Shown here: piece by piece, positions 42,020 to 50,289 of the stretch | Position numbering within the stretch: the first letter of the stretch is position 1 | How the letters are laid out: every line of letters begins with the position of its first letter | Origin: JAKRSE01 sp943369295 | Lineage (GTDB): Bacteria; Armatimonadota; Fimbriimonadia; Fimbriimonadales; Fimbriimonadaceae | NCBI GenBank assembly: GCA_943369295.1 | Contig: CALRMU020000003.1 | Span: forward strand, 496,001 to 560,000 | Length of the DNA stretch: 64,000 bases | Reading direction: 5' to 3' | Program-made: the position numbers and the translations under genes | The notes under the pieces: generated by a model | The model's input: the letters and a program-made list of their open reading frames with translations, nothing else | Told to the model about the DNA's origin: nothing | Database searches by the model: none

Positions 42020-43858
42020 ATGTCCGACCAGAATCTCTTCTCCTCAGCCGCAGACCACTACCAAAATGGGCGTCTGGATGCGGCCGAAACGGCCGTGAGG
42101 TCTCTCCTTAAGCTGCAGCCAAAACTGCCCGAAGCCTTGGTGCTGGCCGCCTATATCTCAGCCGGCAAGGGAGATGAGAAGTTAGCTGCAGACTGGCTCG
42201 CAAAGGCAGAAGCCGCCCAGCCTGGTCCCGAAGTTCTTCTCGCCCGAGCCCGCATCCAGATCAGCTTCGGAAACCATGAATCTGCATGGAGCACTGCCGA
42301 AAAGCTGGCCAAAGCTGCTCCAGAAGACCCTGACTACCCGGGACAGCTGGCACAAGATTTCTTAAAAATTAACAGGCCAGATATGGCTCTGCCTCTCTTT
42401 TCTGCCGCAGCAAAACTGGGCCGACTGAGCATTGTCCACAGAAGAAACTATGCCCTTGCCTTGGCAGACTGCGGCATGGAGGTTGAAGCTCTTAAGGAAT
42501 GGAAACGGTTAGCCAAGCTATGGCCAGATGATTTGAACATTTTGCTAAACGCAGCCAAACTCATGGCCGCTCATGGGGATTTTAAATCTGCCATCCCTTT
42601 GGCCCAAAACGCGGCAGCACTCAACCCAAATTTTGCGCCAGCGCACCTCTTAACGGCTCTGGCCCTAGCCGAAGATGGGCGAAGCGAGGAAGCATCTGCC
42701 CCGATCAAAAGAGCCATTGAACTTGAACCGAACAACCCTATCGCCCTGGCGGCTCTTGGGTTTTGGCAGCAGGAAAACGGTGAGTTTGAAGAAGCCAGGC
42801 AGAACTTGGAATCAGCGATTGTGCTAAACCCGACACACGGGTTTGCCTACTACAACCTCTTTCGGGCCAAAAAAGCGACCGAGGCTGACCGAGATCAACT
42901 AGACCAGATCGATAAGATCAGCAGAACCCCAGGGCTGAGTCTAAGAGATCGCGGCTACATGAACTACGCCTTGGGCAAGGCAAATGAAGACCTTAAAGAC
43001 TACGAGGCAGCCATGCGCTTTTACCTTGAGGGCAACGACTGCGCCTACGCCGAATGGCTTGCCAAAGAACCATGGGATAAGGCTGGCTACAGTGCCGGAT
43101 TCGATCAGACGATAAAGACCTTCAGCCAGCAAGCCCTTGCCGATCTAGCCAGCAAAGCCAGTGAAAGCCAGACGCCAATCCTGATCGTTGGGATGATCCG
43201 TTCTGGCACCTCTCTGCTTGAGCAGATTCTGTCCAGCCATCCCGACATTACGGGTGCAGGCGAGCTTCCCTTCTGGCACGAAAACGAATCACGGGCCTTT
43301 ACGAATGGCGAGCCCTGCGCAGAATCCCTCAGACAGCTAGCCGATGAATATCTATTGAAGCTGAATCAGCTTTCAAACAATGGCAGACGAGTGACAGATA
43401 AGCTTCCCCACAACTACGCGATGCTGGGTTTGATTCACGCTGCCCTGCCCAAGGCCAAGATCATTCATGTCAAGCGCAGTCCGCGAGATAACGCCTTGTC
43501 TGTCTTCACTACGGCGTACCAAAGACCGCCCGTTTTCGCTCACAACCGCGGCAATATTGTCTACGCTTACCGCGAGTATCAACGACTGATGGAGCACTGG
43601 CGAAGCGTCATCTCACCAGAGACCCTGCTGGAAGTCAGGTACGAGGATTTGGTGCTGGACCGGGAAGGCATGACCAAGAAGATCATCGACTTCTGTGATC
43701 TTGAATGGAGCGACAAGTGCCTTCAACACACGGAAAACAAAAGATCGGTCCGGACTCCCTCGCTCTGGCAGGTTCGCCAGCCCATCTACACCACCTCTAT
43801 GGCCAGGTGGAAAAGATTCGAACCATGGCTGGGCGAACTTGCCGAGCTAGATGAGTAG
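42020..43858 (+). CDS. TPR-containing sulfotransferase
   Basis: In the 612-aa product, residues 1 to about 330 are eight or so TPR-like repeats (for example LDAAETAVRSLLKLQP, EEARQNLESAIVLNP). The C-terminal 240 residues are a PAPS-dependent sulfotransferase: the 5'-phosphosulfate loop IVGMIRSGTSLLEQIL near 390, and the 3'-phosphate motif VKRSPRDNALS near 488. TPR-sulfotransferases of this sort act on proteins (such as tyrosyl protein sulfotransferases) or glycans. No signal peptide is seen. PAPS would be supplied by the CysD/CysNC genes upstream. No clear free ribosome site precedes the ATG. Confidence 0.9.
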   Translation: MSDQNLFSSAADHYQNGRLDAAETAVRSLLKLQPKLPEALVLAAYISAGKGDEKLAADWLAKAEAAQPGPEVLLARARIQISFGNHESAWSTAEKLAKAAPEDPDYPGQLAQDFLKINRPDMALPLFSAAAKLGRLSIVHRRNYALALADCGMEVEALKEWKRLAKLWPDDLNILLNAAKLMAAHGDFKSAIPLAQNAAALNPNFAPAHLLTALALAEDGRSEEASAPIKRAIELEPNNPIALAALGFWQQENGEFEEARQNLESAIVLNPTHGFAYYNLFRAKKATEADRDQLDQIDKISRTPGLSLRDRGYMNYALGKANEDLKDYEAAMRFYLEGNDCAYAEWLAKEPWDKAGYSAGFDQTIKTFSQQALADLASKASESQTPILIVGMIRSGTSLLEQILSSHPDITGAGELPFWHENESRAFTNGEPCAESLRQLADEYLLKLNQLSNNGRRVTDKLPHNYAMLGLIHAALPKAKIIHVKRSPRDNALSVFTTAYQRPPVFAHNRGNIVYAYREYQRLMEHWRSVISPETLLEVRYEDLVLDREGMTKKIIDFCDLEWSDKCLQHTENKRSVRTPSLWQVRQPIYTTSMARWKRFEPWLGELAELDE

Positions 43859-43928
43859 CTCAAACTCAGAGTAAATTTGAGTGTGAAAACTAGACATTAT
43901 AGAAGGATGCCTGTAATACTCGTTTGAA

Positions 43929-44096
43929 ATGAAAAAGCTTCTCCTCATCCTTTGCGCCTTGAGTCTGGTCGCTTCCTTCACTGCTGGCTGCAGTCAGCCT
44001 CTGCCAAGCCCAGAAGAACTGAGTGAAAAGAAGACCGCTGATGACGAAAAGCGCGCCGACGACTCTGATTCGGATTCGGACTCTGACTCGGATTAA
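43929..44096 (+). CDS. Very small Ser-Asp-repeat lipoprotein
   Basis: The 55-aa product has basic MKK, a hydrophobic core and lipobox TAGC (C21), then a highly acidic tail ending in five Ser-Asp repeats (residues 46-55). It lies 70 bp after the sulfotransferase gene. It has no homologue I can name. The Ser-Asp tail is a potential modification target (phosphorylation or sulfation). It is unsupported by a clear ribosome site, but the lipoprotein signal is convincing. Confidence 0.65.
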   Translation: MKKLLLILCALSLVASFTAGCSQPLPSPEELSEKKTADDEKRADDSDSDSDSDSD

Positions 44097-44106
44097 GCGG
44101 AATCCG

Positions 44107-44129
44107 TTCTGACGGTAAGTTAGTCAGAA
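44107..44129. repeat. Inverted repeat after the small lipoprotein gene
   Basis: TTCTGAC (44107-44113) pairs with GTCAGAA (44123-44129) across a 9-nt loop. It has no T-run. It may act as a weak terminator or an operator. Confidence 0.4.
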
Positions 44130-44153
44130 TCGTGGTCAACAACGAAGATCGCC

Positions 44154-44194
44154 AGACTAGATTAGCCCTGCATCTGGTAGGTTTAATCTAGTCT
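44154..44194. repeat. 11-bp inverted repeat, possible operator
   Basis: AGACTAGATTA (44154-44164) and TAATCTAGTCT (44184-44194) are perfect complements with a 19-nt loop, about 90 bp before the next gene. They lack a T-run, so a regulator site or an RNA structure is more likely than a terminator. Confidence 0.45.
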
Positions 44195-44283
44195 AGGTTT
44201 AAACTGGTTACTGACCGAGGAGGTCTCAAACAAGAGTCTGTCCTCAGACGCCTTGGCGCTGGACGGCGACTGAGGCATGCAGA

Positions 44284-44775
44284 ATGCTTCCCAATCACTT
44301 AAGCTGCCTGATTGCAAAACACCCAAAAAGACTGATGAGGCGCTACCCACTTAGAAGAGATTTTCAAATCGGGGGCTTAATCACTTTCATTGCACCCGCA
44401 TTCTTCACTCTCTGTTTAGCTATCTACAGCTTAATCCAAAGGCAGCCTGCCTCGGCTCTTATCCCATTGTTGATGACCGGTGGACTCGTGTACTGGTACT
44501 TCAATTGGAAGCAACGAGAGCGAATTGAGTGGATTGAGTTAGATTCAGAAGAGCTGCGCTTTTTTCGTTCGGGACAGATATACAAAGTTTCCAAGAGCGA
44601 CTCTGTTAGACTGCAGTATGCTAAAACCACGGCAGAAGGACAAATTGAAGAATACGATCTGTTTACTCCACATGGGAGAGTCAGGATAGACAGAGATTTT
44701 GAGGATTTTGAAAGATTATTGAAAGATCTGATGTCCCAATGGAATCTGAAGTTGCATTGGGAAGATTCGGAATAA
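44284..44775 (+). CDS. Membrane protein with PH-like cytoplasmic domain, AT-richer
   Basis: The 163-aa product has two transmembrane helices (about 31-52 and 58-73) followed by a beta-rich soluble region (WIELDSEELRFFRSGQIYKV, VRLQYAKTTAEGQIEEYDLFTPHG read in parts). This plan is that of bacterial PH-like membrane proteins. The next gene is 13 bp further. Both are visibly AT-richer than their surroundings, hinting at different origin. An ATG at 44335 is an alternative start. The function is unknown. Confidence 0.6.
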   Translation: MLPNHLSCLIAKHPKRLMRRYPLRRDFQIGGLITFIAPAFFTLCLAIYSLIQRQPASALIPLLMTGGLVYWYFNWKQRERIEWIELDSEELRFFRSGQIYKVSKSDSVRLQYAKTTAEGQIEEYDLFTPHGRVRIDRDFEDFERLLKDLMSQWNLKLHWEDSE

Positions 44776-44788
44776 GTCAGGATCTACG

Positions 44789-45175
44789 GTGAACACCATG
44801 ACTTACAAACGAAGGCTCGTAACAGGTTTGACTCTTGCAATCTTTCTCAACGTAATCTTCCTGTTACTCCTGGTGATTGACATGCAGTCGGACGATAAAG
44901 GACAAGATGTTCTTCGCGAGGATTTAAGGCAGGTTAGTCATATTCTATCTGTTATGCAGTCGGACAAAGGTAAGGAGCTTGATCTTTTATCTCGCGTAAA
45001 GCATTCAACGAGCAAGTTCGAACAGTTAGAAGAATTTGAAATTGTTGAATTTAGAGTCTATCCCACGAAGGACACTTCCACTTTTACAGTTGCGACCAAG
45101 AGGAAAGGGAAAATGTTTCGGGAGTCAATACAGTTGGTTGATGGGAAAGTGGCTGGATGGAGCGCGATAGAGTAA
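44789..45175 (+). CDS. Small membrane-anchored protein, AT-richer
   Basis: The 128-aa product has one N-terminal transmembrane helix (about 11-31) and a basic/acidic extracytoplasmic part, ending in the strand-like IQLVDGKVAGWSAIE. Its size and plan recall the tandem paralogues at 27.0-27.8 kb, whose C-termini also end in a GKV-containing strand, but sequence similarity is weak. The start is a GTG (AGGA upstream); the ATG at 44798 is possible. The following gap to 45424 contains nothing I can support. Confidence 0.55.
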   Translation: MNTMTYKRRLVTGLTLAIFLNVIFLLLLVIDMQSDDKGQDVLREDLRQVSHILSVMQSDKGKELDLLSRVKHSTSKFEQLEEFEIVEFRVYPTKDTSTFTVATKRKGKMFRESIQLVDGKVAGWSAIE

Positions 45176-45424
45176 TGACTTAGTTAAGTTTGCTCTCCTC
45201 GACTTGGCCAGTGTGTAGGCCACAGTCCAAAACCAGACTAGAGTGTTAACTTGCTCTTCTGCGGTGTGGCTGTCTGGGCCGATTTGAAGCGTGTAAGGGC
45301 TAGCCCCTTCCAGCTTCACGGCGGAGAGCGACGTCTTCCAAAATCAGACCCACAGCTTGCCCCTGACCGGGTCAACTTTCCCGATTAATCCACCAAGGTT
45401 AACAGGGGTGAGGGGCTGGCAGGG

Positions 45425-47167
45425 ATGGAACAAGCAACTCGGGAAATGCTGTCAGGGGAGATCTTTGTTGAAGCAGGTCTGATCACTTCAGACCAACTTC
45501 AGCTTGCATTGGACAAGCAGTTGGAGGTGGGGTCTACGGCCCCCATCGCTCGCATGCTTGTTGAAATGGGCCTGATCTCCGAAGAAGATAGGGTCCGCTG
45601 CCTGGGCAAAATCTGGGGAATCCCCTTCGTCGATACGCTCGACATCACCCCTTCTGATGACGCCCTGCTCAGAGTTTCTCCCCAGTTCGCCAAGCGGTTT
45701 AAAGTCTTCCCTATCAAGGTTGAACACGGAGCCCTACTGGTGGCCATGGCCAACCCTCTCGATGTTTTTGTCATCGACGAGCTGAGGCTGAACACGGGCC
45801 TGGAAATTGAGCCCCACATCGCCATCGAACATGATCTGGTTCGATCGCTGAACGAGCACTACCGATCAGACCACAGCGTTAACGAAGCTTTGGCCGGGGT
45901 GCTGAAAGACTTTGAAGGCGACCTAGACCTCACGGCCGAGCGCGAAGAAGAAGAGCTGACGGTCGAAAAGCTGAAAGAGCTTGGCGAAGAAGCTCCGGTC
46001 ATCCGCATGGCCAGTCTGGTGCTAAGCCAGGCGATTATGGATAAAGCCAGCGACATCCATATTGAGCCCCGCAAAAACGACCTCTCAATTCGCTACCGTA
46101 TTGATGGCGTGATGCACGAGGTGATGACCCTCCCCAAAAAGATCATCGCCCCCCTTACCAGCCGCTTTAAGATCATTGCCAATATGGATATCGCTGAAAA
46201 GCGGGCTCCGCAGGATGCTCGAATTTCGGCGACGATCGGGGGCAACGAATACGACTTTCGCGTTTCGACCCTGCCCTTGGTCCATGGCGAAAAAATCGTC
46301 ATGCGCGTTCTTGATCGCAGGGGTGTTTCGGTCGGTCTCAGCAAAATCGGGTTCCTGCCCGAGAACATGAAGATTCTAGAGGACCTGGCGAGCCGCAGCT
46401 ACGGAATCATGCTGGTTACTGGTCCAACCGGTTCCGGAAAGTCCACCACTCTCTATTCCCTGCTTAACGCCACCAACGATGGAATGAAGAACATTATCAC
46501 CATCGAAGATCCGGTGGAGTACGAACTGGATGGCATCAACCAGTGCCACGTAAACGTGAGGGCCGGAATGACCTTTGCGGCGGGTCTGCGCGCCATGCTG
46601 CGCCAAGACCCCGACGTGATCATGGTCGGAGAAATGCGCGATAGAGAAACCGCCACCATCGCCATGGAAGCCGCCCTGACTGGCCACTTGGTCTTCAGCA
46701 CCCTGCACACCAACGATGCCGCTTCTGCCCCCAGCCGACTGATCGATATGGAAGTTGAACCCTTCCTTATCTCCTCATCCATCATTGGTGTTTTGGCCCA
46801 AAGGCTCGTCCGCACAATCTGCCCACAGTGTAAAGAACACTACGTTTCGACGAGAGAATCCCTCATCCGATGCGGGTTCCCTGTTCCAGATGATGTGGGA
46901 GCAGAGACGGATGGGGAGATCACTCTTTTCCGCGGCAAGGGCTGCGACCACTGCAAAGGCTCAGGATACAAAGGCCGAACCGGCGTCCACGAGCTTTTGG
47001 TCATGACCGACGAGATTCGAGACGAGATTTTGAAAAGATCAGCCAGTCACGGAATCCGCCGCCTTGCCCTGGCCAACGGCATGAGGACTCTGCAGGCCGA
47101 TGCAGTTCAAAAAATCTTGATGGGAATCACCACCACAGATGAGGCCATGAGGGTGCTTTACACTTAA
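45425..47167 (+). CDS. pilB: Type IV pilus/type II secretion assembly ATPase (PilB/GspE)
   Basis: In the 580-aa product, the N-terminal MshEN/T2SSE-N region (about 10-160) precedes the ATPase core: IHIEP and RYRIDGVMHEV, Walker A GPTGSGKST near 334, Walker B DPDVIMVGEMRD near 394, and the histidine box HTNDAASAPSRL. The zinc tetracysteine (CPQCKEH with CDHCKGSG) is complete. It drives assembly of pilin-like subunits at the inner membrane. The companion genes (pilC/gspF, prepilin peptidase) are not here, but its likely substrates, the prepilins at 20.5 and 40.9 kb, are. Confidence 0.95.
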   Translation: MEQATREMLSGEIFVEAGLITSDQLQLALDKQLEVGSTAPIARMLVEMGLISEEDRVRCLGKIWGIPFVDTLDITPSDDALLRVSPQFAKRFKVFPIKVEHGALLVAMANPLDVFVIDELRLNTGLEIEPHIAIEHDLVRSLNEHYRSDHSVNEALAGVLKDFEGDLDLTAEREEEELTVEKLKELGEEAPVIRMASLVLSQAIMDKASDIHIEPRKNDLSIRYRIDGVMHEVMTLPKKIIAPLTSRFKIIANMDIAEKRAPQDARISATIGGNEYDFRVSTLPLVHGEKIVMRVLDRRGVSVGLSKIGFLPENMKILEDLASRSYGIMLVTGPTGSGKSTTLYSLLNATNDGMKNIITIEDPVEYELDGINQCHVNVRAGMTFAAGLRAMLRQDPDVIMVGEMRDRETATIAMEAALTGHLVFSTLHTNDAASAPSRLIDMEVEPFLISSSIIGVLAQRLVRTICPQCKEHYVSTRESLIRCGFPVPDDVGAETDGEITLFRGKGCDHCKGSGYKGRTGVHELLVMTDEIRDEILKRSASHGIRRLALANGMRTLQADAVQKILMGITTTDEAMRVLYT

Positions 47168-47266
47168 GGTTTGCGGACCAAACTTGAACCTGGCTAGGTT
47201 CAGACCCAAATCAAATGAGCCCACAGTCCCAACGGCTGAAAGTTCCTGGTATCATCGTTGTCGCAC

Positions 47267-47342
47267 TGCCCCTTAGCTCAGTTGGTAGAGCAGCTGACTG
47301 TTAATCAGCTGGTCGTTGGTTCGAGTCCAACAGGGGCAGCCA
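47267..47342 (+). tRNA. tRNA-Asn (GTT)
   Basis: The 76-nt tRNA has acceptor stem TGCCCCT/AGGGGCA, D-arm AGCTCAGTTGGTAGAGC, anticodon loop CTGTTAA (anticodon GTT) and T-arm GTTGGTTCGAGTCCAAC. The CCA is encoded at 47340-47342. TATCAT at 47250-47255 is a candidate -10. Confidence 0.97.
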
Positions 47343-47354
47343 CACTTTTAAAAT

Positions 47355-47395
47355 CTCCCTGACTCTCATCAAGAGAGTCAGGGAGTTTTTCTTTC
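47355..47395 (+). terminator. Intrinsic terminator of tRNA-Asn
   Basis: A perfect 13-bp stem (47355-47367 with 47373-47385), a 5-nt loop, then TTTTTCTTTC. Confidence 0.95.
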
Positions 47396-47461
47396 ACCCT
47401 GCCGGTTCCAGGCCGATGCAGGCATGGACCCGACAAAGGGTGATTCTAAGAAGCTAGTTCT

Positions 47462-48178
47462 CTACTTAACATCAAATTCAGAAAGGGCAATGCCCTTGTT
47501 CACCTGAATCTGAGTGTAGGAAGAAACTCCGGCCAGTTTGCCTTCGGCGTTGTTGACTGTCAGGCGAGTGGGAATGTAAACCTTTCCAAAGGCCTGAGGC
47601 TGTTCGTAAAGAAAAGTTGCCATCAGCCTAAAGTTGTCGTTCTGGCTGTACCATTCCCTCTTCGTCACAAACTTCTTATCGGGGTCAATCCAAACCCTGT
47701 GACGAGAATCGTCTCTCAAAGACTTGATGTAGGTCAAATCGAAAACAAGGTCGCCCGAGCGGGAATCTTTGCGAACAAACTTTGCCTCAAAGAGGTTGTT
47801 GAAAAGTGAAGGCGTAATCAGACCGAAGTCGAGGGTTGTCTGCCTTTTTCCTGGAGCGCGGCTCAGGTCCTCGCGGGTGTTGATTCCGGCGCGTGGAATG
47901 CGGTACCGCCGAATCGCTCCGTTCAAAATATAGACGATAGACTGGTCTTCAACCTTCGATTCACCCCTGAGCATCATGGGCTCGCGGTACTGAATTTCGG
48001 TAGAAGTGAATCGGTAGGCGTTGCCGAAATCTTTGTTGATCTTTGCCAGCTCGCGCTGGTTGGCGCTGACCCGACGAGCGACAAAGGAAAAATCCTTCAG
48101 GTCATCCTGCCAGACGTCACGAATCGAAGGGCCAGATTGGCCCACGGCAATGGCGGCGGCAAAAGCAATGGCGGTCAT
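47462..48178 (-). CDS. Exported LolA-like outer-membrane lipoprotein-sorting protein
   Basis: The 238-aa product has a signal peptide ending near GQS. The mature protein shows alternating beta strands and a short helix of the LolA/LppX half-barrel type (DDLKDFSFVARRV, YILNGAIRRYRIPRAG, RHRVWIDPDKKFVTKREWY). In LolA this fold carries lipoprotein acyl chains through the periplasm. Homology is judged from pattern only. It has a good GAGGA/AAGG ribosome site and no neighbours on its strand. Confidence 0.6.
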   Translation of the reverse strand: MTAIAFAAAIAVGQSGPSIRDVWQDDLKDFSFVARRVSANQRELAKINKDFGNAYRFTSTEIQYREPMMLRGESKVEDQSIVYILNGAIRRYRIPRAGINTREDLSRAPGKRQTTLDFGLITPSLFNNLFEAKFVRKDSRSGDLVFDLTYIKSLRDDSRHRVWIDPDKKFVTKREWYSQNDNFRLMATFLYEQPQAFGKVYIPTRLTVNNAEGKLAGVSSYTQIQVNKGIALSEFDVK

Positions 48179-48335
48179 AACCTTTTTCCTCGTTTAAAAA
48201 CTTTGGGCTGAAACTTCGCCTCAGCCGTCGTCATTACAAAGACGTCCACAAATTTAGACGGATTCTTTGTTTGGGCCAAACGGGAAAAGCGCCTGGGCGT
48301 AGTATCCTAGAGAAGGCAGTCACCTCCACGAGATA

Positions 48336-49376
48336 ATGAGCATCCCCGCACCCGAATCGGTCCACCCAAGAATGAGGTCAATAGACCGCAGGGCTAACCT
48401 GCGCCCCTTGTCCAGTTCTGAAGTGCTCGATATAGGGACTCATATATATCGTCGAATCGCCCTGAGCGTGCTGCCGCGAACCTTCGCACCATCAATGCTC
48501 TGCGCGGCGGCGATAGCCTTCAGCACCACCTTTATTCAAACCAGCCTCTTCAGAACCACAACAGGGTCAAGCAGTGCAGCGCAGTTCGCAGAAGCCGCTC
48601 TTGCAGTCATGCTGACAATCCTTGTGGGGGGGCCGCTGTTCATTGTCGGGGTGGCCAACGCCACCGGACCCGTCATTAAGCTCGCCAGCGACTGCATGCT
48701 GGGCAATGAACCGAATCTCAAAGAAGCTGACAAAACTGGGGCCAGCAAGGTCAGTTCTTTAACGTGGGTCATGTTCGGAGTCATTCTAAGGACACTCTGG
48801 GCGCCTTTGGGCGGCCTTCTACTCCTAGCCTTTTCTGTCTTCGCCGATACCCTGCCGGGCTGGATTAACCTTTTCGGGGCTCTCCCCGCCGTGCTTGGTC
48901 TCTTTGCTCTCGCCGTCTCACTTCTTATCGTTCCCTTTGTGATCCACAAAACTGCCTTGGCACCGGTCCTCAGCGTTTTAGAAGGAATCACAGGCAGGGA
49001 TGCGATCAAGCGGGCATCGTGGCTTATGGCACCGGACAAGACCTTGACCTCAACGGCAGGCACAACTTTCTCGTTCCTGCTCCTTGCCGGGGTGCTCTAT
49101 CTCAGCATTTCAATAGGTGTCTCAGTCGTCTTCAACTTTCTTAGTCTGGGACAGATGCTGACGACCCTGAGTCCTGGCCCTTGGGCTCACGCTCTCATCA
49201 CTGGGCTCGTCAAAGCTTTCCCTTACTGGCTTGCCCTCTGGGTCATCCTTCCTTTCTGGGGCAGCGTCATCACCACACTTTATTACGACCGCCGAGTTCG
49301 ACTCGAAGGTTTTGATATCCAGGTTCTCTCGGAGGACATCACTCATGCCGATCGCCAGACTGCTCTTCTTAATTAG
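48336..49376 (+). CDS. Polytopic membrane protein, first gene of DUF4129/DUF4350 operon
   Basis: The 346-aa product has about six transmembrane segments (near 50-70, 85-110, 145-170, 180-200, 245-270, 290-310), a basic N-terminus and the cytosolic tail YYDRRVRLEGFDIQ, which recalls the end of glycerophosphodiester-phosphodiesterase-type membrane domains. The function is unknown. The 3' end overlaps the next gene by 32 bp. Confidence 0.65.
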   Translation: MSIPAPESVHPRMRSIDRRANLRPLSSSEVLDIGTHIYRRIALSVLPRTFAPSMLCAAAIAFSTTFIQTSLFRTTTGSSSAAQFAEAALAVMLTILVGGPLFIVGVANATGPVIKLASDCMLGNEPNLKEADKTGASKVSSLTWVMFGVILRTLWAPLGGLLLLAFSVFADTLPGWINLFGALPAVLGLFALAVSLLIVPFVIHKTALAPVLSVLEGITGRDAIKRASWLMAPDKTLTSTAGTTFSFLLLAGVLYLSISIGVSVVFNFLSLGQMLTTLSPGPWAHALITGLVKAFPYWLALWVILPFWGSVITTLYYDRRVRLEGFDIQVLSEDITHADRQTALLN

Positions 49377-50289
49377 CATCCTGCTTGCCTTTTGCTCCGC
49401 AATGGCCAGCCCGAGGGAAGATTTCCTTCGGGATCTAAACAGGGCTGCCACTAAAGACCAAGTGCAGAAGGCTATCGAAACGCACAAGTCTCAGCTTGAA
49501 CCTGCCGATTACGAGAGTCTCAAGCAGAGGCTGGATTCTGACGAGAGCTTTCGTGTGGTACGAGATTCCATCCCAGCAATCTTCACAAGCTATGAGGTCA
49601 GGGATGCCAAAGTTTCGGGAAGTCTCGCTAACCCATCCGAAGAAGCTAGAAAGATCCTTCAGTCTCCTGAGTTTCGTGATTCAGGGTCGACCAGTGATCG
49701 AAACTGGTTTGCCAAGTCACTCGGAAATCTTGGCGAAGCTCTGGGCAATTGGCTGAACTCGCTGTTCAACCGAAACCAACCAATGGCCATGGGTGGCATC
49801 CCCACCGGCCTTGGTTTTGCCATCACCTATGGCGTCATCGGGCTTTTGATCTTGGCAATCATTGCCGGTGCCATCTACTTTTTCTCAAAATGGAAATGGT
49901 CACCAAAGTCTGTCAAAAAGGGTGGTGGCGGACTTCTTGATGAGGATGAGCCAGATCGAACAGCCGACGAGTGGCTTGAAATGGCCGAAAAATTGGAATC
50001 AAAGGCCGAGCACAGAGAAGCTGTGCGCTGCCTTTATATTGCCTGCCTTGTGCGGCTGGATGAAAACAGTGTCGCAGACTTTATGCGAGGGCAAACTAAC
50101 TGGGAGCACCTGAGAAGAATCCACGCGAGCTCGAATAAGCCGAAGGATTGGGAGTTTAGAACTGCAACCCAAAAGTTTGATCTTGTTTGGTACGGCCGCG
50201 TGGTTAATGGCAGATCAGATACAGAGTGGTTCCGAGCCTTTTACACAGATCTTTTGGCTCGCCTGGCGGTGCAGGCAAAAGCGGCATGA
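49345..50289 (+). CDS. DUF4129-domain membrane protein
   Basis: The product is 314 aa from the ATG at 49345, which has a strong GGAGG site 9 nt upstream (the longer frame to 49231 lacks support). A signal peptide (about 1-20) is followed by an extracytoplasmic part, one transmembrane helix (about 150-175) and a C-terminal cytosolic DUF4129 domain (EWLEMAEKLESKAEHREAVRCLYIACLVRL). DUF4129 proteins usually sit with DUF4350, DUF58 and a MoxR ATPase; here only DUF4350 follows. The role is unknown, perhaps envelope or spore-coat related. Confidence 0.85.
   Translation: MPIARLLFLISILLAFCSAMASPREDFLRDLNRAATKDQVQKAIETHKSQLEPADYESLKQRLDSDESFRVVRDSIPAIFTSYEVRDAKVSGSLANPSEEARKILQSPEFRDSGSTSDRNWFAKSLGNLGEALGNWLNSLFNRNQPMAMGGIPTGLGFAITYGVIGLLILAIIAGAIYFFSKWKWSPKSVKKGGGGLLDEDEPDRTADEWLEMAEKLESKAEHREAVRCLYIACLVRLDENSVADFMRGQTNWEHLRRIHASSNKPKDWEFRTATQKFDLVWYGRVVNGRSDTEWFRAFYTDLLARLAVQAKAA

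Noticed and set aside
45176..45424. Gene or RNA in the gap before pilB
   Set aside because: Only short open frames without start signals or recognisable features; no convincing structure.
47185..47202. Small hairpin after the PilB gene
   Set aside because: A 7-bp stem without T-run; too weak to call a terminator.
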